Shown one piece after another: positions 24,031 to 32,392 of a stretch of DNA of 64,000 nucleotides. The stretch comes from CAIUSP01 sp964594365. GTDB taxonomy: Bacteria; Actinomycetota; Thermoleophilia; Solirubrobacterales; 70-9. The position numbers were made by a program, and so were the translations under genes. The stretch is taken from positions 1 through 64,000 of the forward strand of contig CAZQMB010000005.1 in NCBI GenBank assembly GCA_964594365.1, written 5' to 3'. The notes under the pieces were generated by a model. That model ran no database searches. It was not told the DNA's origin and worked only from the letters and a program-made list of their open reading frames with translations. Position 1 is the stretch's first letter, and every line of letters starts with the position of its first letter.

Positions 24031-26349
24031 TCAGGAAGCCGCGCGCTCGCGCACCAGCTTTGCTGCCTCGACCATGTTGCGGAGCGCCTCTTCGGTCTCC
24101 GGCCAGGCGCGGGTCTTGAGCCCGCAGTCTGGATTGACCCAGACCTGATCGGCGGTGAGGACCTCGGCAGCCGCTTCGAGCAGTTCGGACATCTCCTCGA
24201 CCGATGGAACCCGCGGAGAGTGGATGTCGTAGACGCCGGGGCCGATCTCCTGTGCATAGCCCTGCTTCTCCCAGTCACCGAGGAGCTCCATGCGAGAACG
24301 GGCCGCCTCGATCAGCAACACATCCGCGTCCATCGCCTGGATGTGATCCATGATGTCGCCGAAGTCCGAGTAACACATGTGGGTCTGGATCTGGATCGCG
24401 TCCTCGACGCCGGAGGTCGAGATGCGGAAACACTCGACTGCCCAGTCGAGATACTCGGCCCAGTTCTCGCGCCGGAGAGGCAAACCCTCGCGAATCGCCG
24501 GTTCGTCGACCTGCACGATTCCTGCTCCGGCCGCGACCAGATCGTGGACCTCGTCCCTGACCGCCAGAGCCAACTGCCTACAGGTGTCGGAGCGAGGCTG
24601 ATCGTCACGGACGAAAGACCATTGGAGCATCGTCACCGGACCCGTGAGCATGCCCTTGACCGGAAGCTCAGTCAGCGACTGCGCATAGAGGTGCCACTCG
24701 ACGGTCATGGATGAGGGCCGACTGACATCACCGAAGATGATCGGAGGACGCACGCAACGGGACCCGTAGGACTGGACCCATGCGTTCTGGGTGAACGCGT
24801 AGCCCATCATCTGCTCCCCGAAGTACTGGACCATGTCGTTCCTCTCGGGCTCCCCGTGGACTAGGACATCGAGACCGACCTCTTCCTGGAACGAGATGAC
24901 CTTCTGGATCTCGGACTCCATCCGCTCCTTGTAGGCGGGGAAATCGATCTTGCCCTCCCTCAGTTCGGCGCGGGCGGTCCGGATCTCGGTCGTCTGTGGA
25001 TACGAGCCGATGGTGGTGGACGGATAGAGAGGCAGGCCGAGTCGCTCGCGCTGAGCCTTCTGGCGTTCCGTGAAGTCGCTGTCGCGACGCGCGTCATCCT
25101 CGGTCAAGGCCTCGACCCGGGAGCGAACCTCGGGGTTGCGTGTCCGGTGTGAGTTGCGCCGGCTCTCGAGAGCGCGATCGTTGGCATCCAACTCAGAGGC
25201 AATCGCTTCGCGCCCCTCGGCCAGGCCCTTTGCGAGCGTTGCCACCTCGCCCACCTTCTGCACCGCAAAGGACATCCAGGAGCGGAGCTCGTCGTCGAGA
25301 TCCTCGTCGCCCCCGGTCGGCTCGGCATCGAGATCCATTGGGGAGTGCAGGAGAGAGCAGGAGGTAGAGACCACCAACTGGCCGACCCGACTGGCGAGAC
25401 CAGCCACGAGGTCGAGGCTGTGCTCGAGGTCGCAGATCCAGACGTTCCGACCGTCGACGATGCCCGCGAACAGCCACTTGTCCTCGAGACCGCCCTGATC
25501 CGCGATCAACTCGACGTTGTGGCGTCCCCGATGGAGGTCGAGGCCGATTCCCTCGACCGGAAGGTCGCGCAGGACCCCATAGGCGTCACCGACGTGATCG
25601 AAGTAGGTCTTGACGATGATCCGAGGACGCTCGTGGACCTTCGCCAACTCCTCGTAGGCGAGGCGCAGTGCATCGAGTTCCTTCTCGGTCCTGTCCTCGA
25701 CGAAGCACGGCTCGTCGAGTTGGACCCAGGTCGCGCCCTGCTCGGCCAGCTTCTCGAGGGCCTCTCCGTAGACCTCGACCAACCCTTCGAGCAGATCGAG
25801 GGGGTCGAAATCACCCGACACACCGTCGGCAGGCTTCGAGAGGAGGAGCAGGCTGACCGGGCCGATCAGCACGGGGACGGTATCGATGCCGAGCTCGGAC
25901 ATCGCCTCCGCGTGCTCGTCGAACGGTTTGGTCGAGGAGAGCGAGAACTCCGTCGTCGGTCCCAGCTCGGGGACGATGTAGTGGTAGTTGGTGTCGAACC
26001 ACTTGGTCATCTCCATCGCTGTGACATCGACGCCATCGGCCTGCCTGCCTCGCGCCATCGCGAAGTAATCCTCGAGGCCGATGTCTCCACCCTGCCAGCC
26101 ATAGCGCTCGGGAATCGCACCGACCAGCGCGATCGTGTCCAGCACCTGGTCGTAGAAGGAGAAATCGTTGGACGGGATCAGATCGATGCCGGCATCGCTC
26201 ATCCGCTTCCAGTTGGCGATACGGATCTCGCGCGCGACCTGCTGCAGATCAGCCTCACTACTCTCTCCCCGCCAGAAGGACTCGGTGGCGAACTTAAGCT
26301 CGCGAGCGGGACCGATACGCGGGAACCCTGAGACGTTGGAAAGTGCCAT
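24031..26349 (-). CDS. metE: Cobalamin-independent methionine synthase
   Basis: 772-residue MetE, which makes methionine from homocysteine and methyltetrahydrofolate polyglutamate. Two domains are present. Zinc ligands in the C-terminal domain are the His and Cys of QTHMCYSDFG and Cys742 in NPDCGLKTR. The N-terminal start GFPRIGPARELKFA is typical. Only 36 bases separate it from the upstream glycosyltransferase gene, so there is no room for a B12 riboswitch, although MetE is often controlled that way. A TAAGGT hexamer lies 10 bases before the ATG. Confidence 0.96.
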   Translation of the reverse strand: MALSNVSGFPRIGPARELKFATESFWRGESSEADLQQVAREIRIANWKRMSDAGIDLIPSNDFSFYDQVLDTIALVGAIPERYGWQGGDIGLEDYFAMARGRQADGVDVTAMEMTKWFDTNYHYIVPELGPTTEFSLSSTKPFDEHAEAMSELGIDTVPVLIGPVSLLLLSKPADGVSGDFDPLDLLEGLVEVYGEALEKLAEQGATWVQLDEPCFVEDRTEKELDALRLAYEELAKVHERPRIIVKTYFDHVGDAYGVLRDLPVEGIGLDLHRGRHNVELIADQGGLEDKWLFAGIVDGRNVWICDLEHSLDLVAGLASRVGQLVVSTSCSLLHSPMDLDAEPTGGDEDLDDELRSWMSFAVQKVGEVATLAKGLAEGREAIASELDANDRALESRRNSHRTRNPEVRSRVEALTEDDARRDSDFTERQKAQRERLGLPLYPSTTIGSYPQTTEIRTARAELREGKIDFPAYKERMESEIQKVISFQEEVGLDVLVHGEPERNDMVQYFGEQMMGYAFTQNAWVQSYGSRCVRPPIIFGDVSRPSSMTVEWHLYAQSLTELPVKGMLTGPVTMLQWSFVRDDQPRSDTCRQLALAVRDEVHDLVAAGAGIVQVDEPAIREGLPLRRENWAEYLDWAVECFRISTSGVEDAIQIQTHMCYSDFGDIMDHIQAMDADVLLIEAARSRMELLGDWEKQGYAQEIGPGVYDIHSPRVPSVEEMSELLEAAAEVLTADQVWVNPDCGLKTRAWPETEEALRNMVEAAKLVRERAAS

Positions 26350-26359
26350 ACGGCGACTG

Positions 26360-26365
26360 ACCTTA
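26360..26365 (-). promoter_or_regulatory. -10-like element upstream of metE
   Basis: TAAGGT read on the minus strand, 10 bases before the metE ATG, with no Shine-Dalgarno in between. No -35 is evident. Confidence 0.4.
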
Positions 26366-26385
26366 GCGAGTGAGCCGCGAAGACC

Positions 26386-28725
26386 TCATCCCGCTGAAGC
26401 CTGATCAGGCACGGGATCACGCCGCCCGGCCCGAGGCTGGAGCCTGACCGGAGCTGCCTGAAGGGCGCGGAGGCGCATGTCAGACCAGCTCACCCCCTCC
26501 CTGACCAGCGAGGGGACACCGAGCACCGCGGCGGTGGCAACCTCCACGGCCTGGAGGATGACTCCATAGGCAAGGGCGGTGGCGGGGTCTACCCCGAAGC
26601 CCGCACTGAGCACGCTCACCACGGCGAGCTGGAAGACACCGATGTTCGAGGGGGTCACCGGCACGACGGCGGTCACATTGACCGCGAAGAGCACTGCGGC
26701 AGCGGCGCCTATCCCGACCGCGCCATCCAGACCGTTGATGCCGAGGGCGGCGAACAGCGCCCAGCAGGCCCCGAGCTGAAGACCCCAAGCGCCGAGCTGG
26801 AACGCGGTTGCGCCCAGCCCCTGCTTGGGGTGACGGAACACGCTCAGACCGCTTCGGACCTCGTTCAGGGCGCGGCGCACGGCTCTCGCCAGCCGGGCGA
26901 TCCTGCCCTCGCCGTTCGGGCGGATCAAGATCGGGGCCACCAGGACCGCGATCAAGAGCAGGACCGGAGCCATGCTGTAGATGAAGATCCGCTCGGTGCT
27001 CGACTGGAAGAGATCGCTGGTGCTGACGATCACCACCCCCAGCATCACCAGGGCGAAGAGGTTCATTGCGGTTTGTGACACCAGCGTTCCCACGATCACA
27101 GCGAAGGTCTCCCTCATACGGCCCACCCGACGCGAGAGCACCATCGCTCTGGCCGGCTCTCCGAGCCGAGCGGGCAAGGTCGCCGACATGAAGACCCCGA
27201 TCATCGTGGCCGAGGCAACGTCGCGCCGCCTCACCGGCGATCCGGGCAGGGCCGACCTGACCACGATCAACCAGGATGCGGCTCGCAGGAAGAGCGAGGC
27301 GATCATCAATGCGCAAGCGAGAAGCACCCACGAGATATCCGAGCCGATCACGCTGGCTGCCACATCGTGCAGCCCGACCTTCTTCGCTGCGAGCACGGTC
27401 AATCCCACCCCGAGTACTCCGACGACACCGAGGGCCGTCTTCCGCAACAGACGTGCCCCGCGGCCGGTATCGGGGATCGGATCCAGCGACGGCATGCGCT
27501 TCGGAGGGGAAGGAGTGGAGCCGTCGATCGGGATCAGTCCGGCGCGACGGGCGATCGCCTCCGGCCGACTGACCGGAGGGCGGGCGGGAACGAGAGCCGA
27601 CTCGTAGACCTCCATGACCTCGTCGGCGATCCTCGGCCATGCGTACCGCTCGGCGCTCTTGCGGGCCGCCCTGCCCATCGACGCGATCCGCTCCGGCTCG
27701 TGCCAGAGATCCCTCAATACCTCTGCGAGTCGCTGTGGATCGGCCGGGGGGACGAGCACCCCGTCGAGCCCATCGGTGACCACGTCCGAGTAGCCGGCGA
27801 TGTTCGACGCGACCACCGGGGTCCCTGCGGCGAAAGCCTCGGTCAGGACCATCCCGAAGCTCTCTCCCGACAGCGATGGGGCACAGAGCAGATCTGCCTC
27901 ACCGAGGTGTCGCCAGAGTTCCTCATCGGAGACCCGACCGGGAGTATCTATTCGCGACGCGGCCTCCGGATCGGCCAGCAGCCTCTCCACCTCCTCGCGC
28001 GTGGCGCCGACCACGGTCAACCTCGCAGGGACCTGCTCGATCAGGGCCGCGAAAGCGGTCAGAAGGACCCCGAGGCCCTTGCGCTCCTCGGCTCGGCCGA
28101 GGAAGAGCAGGTTCAATTCGCTCGAAGCCGGGGGGCGATCGAGCGGCAAGGGCGCGGCAGCGAGATCGACACCGTTGGGCACGATCGAGTACTCCCCGCC
28201 GAACCAGCGCTTGCCGGTCCAGGCTGCGGCCTCGGATACCGCGATCCTGCGGGTCAGTTGGTTGAACAGGCGCCGTGCACCCAGGCCGTTGGCGATGTAG
28301 TTGGGCAACGGTTTGGTCGAGTAGGCATGGAAGGTCCCGACGATCGGGGCGCCTCTGAAGGTGTTTGCGTCCCAAGCGACCAATGGTGCGGCTGGCTCGT
28401 GGACGTGCACGACATCGAACTCGCCAGCCTCGAGCTCCCGGCGCAACCTGAGGACGTTGTCGGGGAAGATGCCGAGGTTCGAGACCGCTCCATTGGCTCC
28501 GACCGGGATCGTCCTCCCCAGTGGAACGAGGAAATCCGGTTCGTCGACCTCGGCCGGCATCCGGTTCCGGTGCAGCACCCGGGTGATCCGGTCATGAGGG
28601 TCCGAAGGCGCGAGGACACGCACGAAGTGATCGCGCGAAGCGAGTTCGCGGGCGAGAGCCTCGACGTGACGATTGACCCCTCCCCTGTAGGTCCAGGAGT
28701 ACGGCGATACCAATGCGATGCGCAC
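26386..28725 (-). CDS. Glycosyltransferase-flippase fusion (GT4 + LPG_synthase_TM)
   Basis: 779-residue two-part protein. Residues 1 to about 390 form a GT4 glycosyltransferase like PimB/PimC: YSWTYRGGVNRHVEALA near the start and the donor-site motif ESFGMVLTEAF. Residues about 440-779 contain six to eight membrane helices of the LPG-synthase transmembrane (UPF0104/AglD-like) family, with SATLPARLGEPARA and the VTPSNIGVFQ motif. It probably glycosylates a membrane lipid such as a phosphatidylinositol-type anchor and may move it. The GTG at 28725 begins the Rossmann strand VRIALVS; the open frame to 28803 overlaps the chdC start. Confidence 0.87.
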   Translation of the reverse strand: MRIALVSPYSWTYRGGVNRHVEALARELASRDHFVRVLAPSDPHDRITRVLHRNRMPAEVDEPDFLVPLGRTIPVGANGAVSNLGIFPDNVLRLRRELEAGEFDVVHVHEPAAPLVAWDANTFRGAPIVGTFHAYSTKPLPNYIANGLGARRLFNQLTRRIAVSEAAAWTGKRWFGGEYSIVPNGVDLAAAPLPLDRPPASSELNLLFLGRAEERKGLGVLLTAFAALIEQVPARLTVVGATREEVERLLADPEAASRIDTPGRVSDEELWRHLGEADLLCAPSLSGESFGMVLTEAFAAGTPVVASNIAGYSDVVTDGLDGVLVPPADPQRLAEVLRDLWHEPERIASMGRAARKSAERYAWPRIADEVMEVYESALVPARPPVSRPEAIARRAGLIPIDGSTPSPPKRMPSLDPIPDTGRGARLLRKTALGVVGVLGVGLTVLAAKKVGLHDVAASVIGSDISWVLLACALMIASLFLRAASWLIVVRSALPGSPVRRRDVASATMIGVFMSATLPARLGEPARAMVLSRRVGRMRETFAVIVGTLVSQTAMNLFALVMLGVVIVSTSDLFQSSTERIFIYSMAPVLLLIAVLVAPILIRPNGEGRIARLARAVRRALNEVRSGLSVFRHPKQGLGATAFQLGAWGLQLGACWALFAALGINGLDGAVGIGAAAAVLFAVNVTAVVPVTPSNIGVFQLAVVSVLSAGFGVDPATALAYGVILQAVEVATAAVLGVPSLVREGVSWSDMRLRALQAAPVRLQPRAGRRDPVPDQASAG

Positions 28726-28731
28726 GAACAC

Positions 28732-28737
28732 AGCGTA
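28732..28737 (-). promoter_or_regulatory. -10-like element, glycosyltransferase-flippase gene
   Basis: TACGCT on the minus strand, 6 bases before the GTG at 28725. There is no Shine-Dalgarno, consistent with a leaderless start. Confidence 0.5.
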
Positions 28738-28775
28738 TCGGTCCTGCTGACCGCCGAAGGACACCTTGCGCCCAC

Positions 28776-28781
28776 TAACCT
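28776..28781 (+). promoter_or_regulatory. -10-like element, chdC
   Basis: TAACCT lies 8 bases before the ATG at 28790, with no Shine-Dalgarno. It is one half of a divergent pair with the element at 28732-28737. Confidence 0.5.
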
Positions 28782-28789
28782 GAGTTGCC

Positions 28790-29494
28790 ATGGCGGTTGG
28801 CACCTACGCGAAATTCACCTTCTTCAAGATCGATCCGGCCTGGCGTCGCCTGCCCGAGGAGGACCGGGTGCGGGACAAGGAGGAGTTCCTCGCCGCCTGC
28901 GAGGACTTCGCGCAGGACCACTCCCTGCGGGCCTACTCGACCATCGGCACCCGCGGTGACACCGACCTGATGCTGCTCAGCCAGAGCCGGGTGCTGGAAG
29001 ACATCCACACCTTCCATGTCGTGCTCGGTCAGAGCGGGCTGGCCAAGTGGGCGGATATCCCCTACTCGTACCTAGCGATGACCAAGGTCTCCGAGTACTC
29101 GGAGGAGTTGGCGCGTCACGAGATCTGCGTCTCGAACCGCAAGTACCTCTTCGTCTACCCGTTCGAGAAGCAGCGGGAGTGGTACACGCTCCCGCTCGAA
29201 GAGCGCAGGAGGATCATGCAGGGCCACATCGATACCGGCCGGAAGTACCCACATATCTCGATCAACACCGCCTACTCGTTCGGACTCGACGATCAGGAGT
29301 TCGTGGTCAGCTTCGAAGGCGACGAGCCGGACGAGTTCCTCGAACTGGTGCAGGAACTCAGGGGGACCGAGTCGAGCGCCTACACGCTGCGGGACACACC
29401 GATCTTCACCTGCGTGTCGATGTCGGCCGCCAGAGCGGTCGATGCCCTCGACGGAACCGCCGCCACCGCTGTCGCCTCCAGACAGAGCGACTGA
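28790..29494 (+). CDS. chdC: Coproheme decarboxylase (HemQ/ChdC)
   Basis: 234-residue chlorite-dismutase-family protein matching ChdC, the last enzyme of the coproporphyrin-dependent heme pathway of Gram-positive bacteria. It decarboxylates coproheme to heme b using peroxide. The key loop VYPFEKQREWY contains the radical Tyr123 and Lys127, and the proximal heme His146 is in MQGHIDTGRKYP. The true chlorite-dismutase distal Arg motif is not seen. It is followed by a ferredoxin reductase and Fe-S carriers in the same direction, a sensible iron-cofactor neighbourhood. Confidence 0.93.
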   Translation: MAVGTYAKFTFFKIDPAWRRLPEEDRVRDKEEFLAACEDFAQDHSLRAYSTIGTRGDTDLMLLSQSRVLEDIHTFHVVLGQSGLAKWADIPYSYLAMTKVSEYSEELARHEICVSNRKYLFVYPFEKQREWYTLPLEERRRIMQGHIDTGRKYPHISINTAYSFGLDDQEFVVSFEGDEPDEFLELVQELRGTESSAYTLRDTPIFTCVSMSAARAVDALDGTAATAVASRQSD

Positions 29495-29535
29495 CCACCC
29501 TCTGACTCCCATCGCCTAGGCTGCTGACTCCTCAG

Positions 29536-30942
29536 ATGAACGAGACCCGAACAGGAAGCCCCGACAGCCCGGCCCGGATAGCGATCATCGGTTCAGGACC
29601 GGCTGGCTTCTATACGGCCGAACACCTGCTGAAGAGCGAGGACCCCGCCTGTGAGATCGACCTGTTCGATCGTCTCCCTACCCCGTATGGACTCGTGAGG
29701 GCCGGGGTGGCTCCCGATCACCCCAAGATCAAGTCGGTGACCAGGGTCTACGAGCGCACCGCCGCCCGAGAGGGCTTCCGTTACTTCGGCGGCGTCGAGA
29801 TCGGGAAGGACTTGACCGTCGAGGAACTCCGGCAGAGGTATCACGCGATCGTCCTTGCGTACGGATCGTCGACAGACCGCAAACTGGGCATCCCCGGGGA
29901 GGATCTGCCCGGGAGCCATGCCGCCACCGAGTTCGTCAACTGGTACAACGCCCACCCGGACTTCGCCGATCGCGAATTCGACCTGTCCGCCAAACGCGCG
30001 GTCGTGATCGGCAACGGGAACGTCGCGGCCGACGTCGCCCGGATGCTGGCCCTGACAGGTGAGGAGTTGGCGCAGACCGATACCGCAGACCACGCGATCG
30101 AAGCCCTGCCCTCCAGCGGAATCGAGGAGATCGTCGTGCTCGGTCGCAGGGGTCCGGCTCAGGCTGCCTTCACCAACCCGGAGCTGCGTGAGTTGAGCGA
30201 GATGCTCGAAGCCGATCTGATCATCGACCCCGGCGAAGCGGAGCTCGATGCCGCCAGCAGGGACTCACTCGACTCCGACGACGGAGACCCAACTCGCCGA
30301 CGCAACGTCGAGATGATCGAGGAGTTCGCGGGCCGCGAGCCCGAAGGAAAGCCCAAGCGGATCGTCCTCAGGTTCTGCGCATCTCCCATCGAGATCCAGG
30401 GAGACGGCAAGGTGGAACGACTGGTGATCGGGAGGAACGAGTTGACCTCCGACGGAGAGCGGATCACGGCGCGAGACACTGGAGAACGCGAGGAGATCGA
30501 GTGCGGTCTGATATTCCGCTCGATCGGTTACCGCGGGGTGCCGATGGAAGGAGTGCCTTTCGACGAGGATCGCGGCACCATCTCGAACCTCGAAGGCAGA
30601 GTCACCGATCCCGACTCCGGTGAGCAGGTTCCGGGTCTCTACACGGTCGGCTGGATCAAGCGAGGGCCCTCCGGAGTGATCGGCACCAACAAGAAGGACG
30701 CGCAAGAGACAGCGGACAATCTGCTCGCCGACCTCGGCGCCGGCAAGCACCTCGAAGCGGAACTCGCGGAAGACCGCGAGGCGACGCCCGCCTTACTGGC
30801 CGAGCGCAAGCCGGACGCCGTCGCCTTCGAGGAGTGGGAGAAGATCGACGCAGCCGAGGTCGCCAACGGGGAACCGCAGGGCCGCCCTCGAGTCAAGTTC
30901 ACCTCGATCCCAGAGATGCTCGAAGCGGCGAAGGGTCCCTGA
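29536..30942 (+). CDS. fprA: Ferredoxin/flavodoxin-NADP+ reductase, FprA type
   Basis: 468-residue FAD enzyme of the adrenodoxin-reductase/FprA family. The FAD-binding GSGPAGFYTAEHL is at about 17-29, DLFDRLPTPYGLVRAGVAPD at about 42-61, the NADP-binding GNGNVAADVARML at about 159-171, and the family GWIKRGPSGVIGTNKKDA near 370. It supplies electrons to ferredoxins used in P450, Fe-S or heme reactions. Its stop TGA shares a base with the ATG of the bolA gene. A TAGGCT hexamer at 29517-29522 lies 13 bases before the ATG. Confidence 0.94.
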   Translation: MNETRTGSPDSPARIAIIGSGPAGFYTAEHLLKSEDPACEIDLFDRLPTPYGLVRAGVAPDHPKIKSVTRVYERTAAREGFRYFGGVEIGKDLTVEELRQRYHAIVLAYGSSTDRKLGIPGEDLPGSHAATEFVNWYNAHPDFADREFDLSAKRAVVIGNGNVAADVARMLALTGEELAQTDTADHAIEALPSSGIEEIVVLGRRGPAQAAFTNPELRELSEMLEADLIIDPGEAELDAASRDSLDSDDGDPTRRRNVEMIEEFAGREPEGKPKRIVLRFCASPIEIQGDGKVERLVIGRNELTSDGERITARDTGEREEIECGLIFRSIGYRGVPMEGVPFDEDRGTISNLEGRVTDPDSGEQVPGLYTVGWIKRGPSGVIGTNKKDAQETADNLLADLGAGKHLEAELAEDREATPALLAERKPDAVAFEEWEKIDAAEVANGEPQGRPRVKFTSIPEMLEAAKGP

Positions 30943-31181
30943 TGGCGGCAGACCTGACAGAACTCCGGTCGATGATCGAAGCCGCCCTCCCCGGGGCGAG
31001 CGTCCAGGTCCTGGACGAAGGGGGCGGTGACCACCTGCGAGCCGTCGTGGCCGCGCCACAGTTCGACGGCCTGAGCACCATCGACCAGCACCGCCTCGTC
31101 AGGGCCGCCGTTCAGTCGAGGATGGACGACGGGACGATCCACGCGCTCTCGATCACGACCTCACTGCCCGCCGCCGAATGA
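30942..31181 (+). CDS. bolA: BolA-family protein
   Basis: 79-residue BolA-type protein, a partner of CGFS monothiol glutaredoxins in [2Fe-2S] cluster handling. The fold signature is seen in the C-terminal half: FDGLSTIDQHRLVRAAVQ, then DGTIHALSITTS, with the His that can ligate a shared cluster. It starts on the last base of the ferredoxin-reductase stop codon and is followed 31 bases later by a CGFS glutaredoxin, its usual partner. This context strengthens the assignment. Confidence 0.9.
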   Translation: MAADLTELRSMIEAALPGASVQVLDEGGGDHLRAVVAAPQFDGLSTIDQHRLVRAAVQSRMDDGTIHALSITTSLPAAE

Positions 31182-31199
31182 CCGAGGTCGGGCTACCCG

Positions 31200-31205
31200 T
31201 ATAGT
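31200..31205 (+). promoter_or_regulatory. -10-like element, CGFS glutaredoxin gene
   Basis: TATAGT lies 7 bases before the GTG at 31213, and there is no Shine-Dalgarno. ATGACC, 16 bases upstream of the hexamer, may serve as a weak -35. This is one of the best leaderless-type promoters in the window. Confidence 0.6.
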
Positions 31206-31212
31206 CAGAACC

Positions 31213-31632
31213 GTGAACGAGCCCGGCACCACAGACAACGAGCCCACGGTGACCGAGAAGGTCCGTGAGTTGATCGCCGAGAACGAGGTGCTCCTGTTCA
31301 TGAAGGGAACCCCCGAGGCACCGCAGTGCGGATTCTCGATGCGAGTGGTCGGGATCCTCGACCAGCTCGGTGCCGATTACGCGGCGCTCGATGTACTGCC
31401 GGCTCTGGATCCTCTCCGCGAAGCCACCGGTGAGATCGCGGACTGGCGTACCTTCCCGCAGCTTTACGTGAAGGGAAACCTGGTAGGCGGCTGCGACATC
31501 GTCGAGGAGATGTACACCTCAGGGGATCTTGCTGGCCTGCTCGGTGTGGAAGCACCGCCGCCAAATCCCGATGCTCCCGCGCCGGGCGCCATGCCGCCGG
31601 CATCTTCCGGTCCAATCCAGATAGAGGAGTAG
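31213..31632 (+). CDS. grxD: Monothiol CGFS glutaredoxin (Grx4 type)
   Basis: 139-residue monothiol glutaredoxin. CGFS at 39-42 binds a bridging [2Fe-2S] cluster with glutathione or another thiol. KGTPEAPQCGFS, WRTFPQLYVKG and GGCDIVEEM are standard family segments. A Pro/Ala-rich tail of about 30 residues extends the C-terminus. Many Actinomycetota make mycothiol rather than glutathione, so the low-molecular-weight thiol used is uncertain. It lies between bolA and a convergent A-type Fe-S carrier. Confidence 0.94.
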   Translation: MNEPGTTDNEPTVTEKVRELIAENEVLLFMKGTPEAPQCGFSMRVVGILDQLGADYAALDVLPALDPLREATGEIADWRTFPQLYVKGNLVGGCDIVEEMYTSGDLAGLLGVEAPPPNPDAPAPGAMPPASSGPIQIEE

Positions 31633-31641
31633 GGGCTCTCG

Positions 31642-32022
31642 CTAGACGGCTGGAGCGCCCTCGCCGGGCGCTTCCTCGCGTACCTGGAAAGACGAGCCGC
31701 AACCACAGGCCGCAACCACGTTCGGGTTGTTGACCTGGAATCCGGCTCCCTGGAGACCGTCGACCCAGTCGACTTCGGATCCGAAGACGAACTGCATGCT
31801 GGTCTTGTCGACCACCACAGGAACTCCGTCGAATTCGAATCGGTGATCGTCCTCGTCGGCCTGATCGAAAGCGAGCGCGTACTGGAAGCCCGAGCAACCG
31901 CCGCCGCGAACGGCAACGCGGAGGGCACGTCCCTGCTCGCCGTCATCTCCGAGCAGCTCACGGACCTTCTCCACCGCTGCAGGGGTGAGAGTTACGGGAT
32001 CGATCTTCGTATCAGTACTCAT
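31642..32022 (-). CDS. erpA: A-type Fe-S carrier (HesB/ErpA family)
   Basis: 126-residue A-type Fe-S cluster carrier with the three ligand cysteines: C43 in GGGCSGFQY, and C106 and C108 in ACGCGSSF. It accepts clusters from the scaffold or glutaredoxin and passes them to apo-proteins. It is convergent with the CGFS glutaredoxin, nine bases apart. TAGAAT on the minus strand lies 9 bases before the ATG, with no Shine-Dalgarno. Confidence 0.93.
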   Translation of the reverse strand: MSTDTKIDPVTLTPAAVEKVRELLGDDGEQGRALRVAVRGGGCSGFQYALAFDQADEDDHRFEFDGVPVVVDKTSMQFVFGSEVDWVDGLQGAGFQVNNPNVVAACGCGSSFQVREEAPGEGAPAV

Positions 32023-32034
32023 CGCCGATGCATT

Positions 32035-32325
32035 CTAGACGCCAGCCCGGTCCGGCCGGGAAGCCTTCCATGCGAGATGCTCGAGAATCCGCTTGGAATC
32101 GCTGATTACCTCCCCCTCCAGGACGAGCACCGGAACCCTGTTCTGCCCGCTCAATTCGACGATCTCCGGGCGTGAACCGCGAGTCCAGGCAACACGGCGC
32201 TGCTCGAAGGAGATCCCCGACTTGCGCAACCTGCGTGCGACCGTCCCACACGGACAGAGGTAATCGCCAGGCACCCGGCATCTGTAGAGCACCGCCGCCG
32301 AGGACTTGTGAACCGGATCATCCAC
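32035..32325 (-). CDS. Glutaredoxin/GST-N-like thioredoxin-fold protein
   Basis: About 96 residues from the GTG at 32325, chosen because a TACGAT hexamer precedes it and the fold starts there. The segment YRCRVPGDYLCPCGTVAR contains CPCG in the place of the glutaredoxin CPYC. NRVPVLVLEGEVISDSKRILEHL matches the cis-Pro strand and terminal helix of the GST N-terminal fold. It is 12 bases from the Fe-S carrier gene on the same strand. The probable role is thiol-disulfide exchange or Fe-S handling. The frame remains open to 32433. Confidence 0.78.
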   Translation of the reverse strand: MDDPVHKSSAAVLYRCRVPGDYLCPCGTVARRLRKSGISFEQRRVAWTRGSRPEIVELSGQNRVPVLVLEGEVISDSKRILEHLAWKASRPDRAGV

Positions 32326-32331
32326 GTGGCG

Positions 32332-32337
32332 ATCGTA
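32332..32337 (-). promoter_or_regulatory. -10-like element, glutaredoxin-like gene
   Basis: TACGAT on the minus strand, 6 bases before the GTG at 32325. It is half of a divergent pair with the element at 32380. Confidence 0.45.
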
Positions 32338-32379
32338 GGCGACGGAGGGGGTCAGCGCCACTTCGATCCGAAACCCTGA

Positions 32380-32385
32380 TAGAAC
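32380..32385 (+). promoter_or_regulatory. -10-like element, degV gene
   Basis: TAGAAC lies 7 bases before the GTG at 32393, with no Shine-Dalgarno. Confidence 0.45.
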
Positions 32386-32392
32386 ACATCGG

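Noticed and set aside
26350..26385. Cobalamin riboswitch before metE
   Set aside because: Only 36 bases separate metE from the upstream gene, and no B12-box-like sequence is present.
28790..29494. Chlorite dismutase
   Set aside because: The Tyr/Lys pair in YPFEKQREWY and the HIDTGRKYP loop are those of coproheme decarboxylase, and no perchlorate-reduction genes are present.
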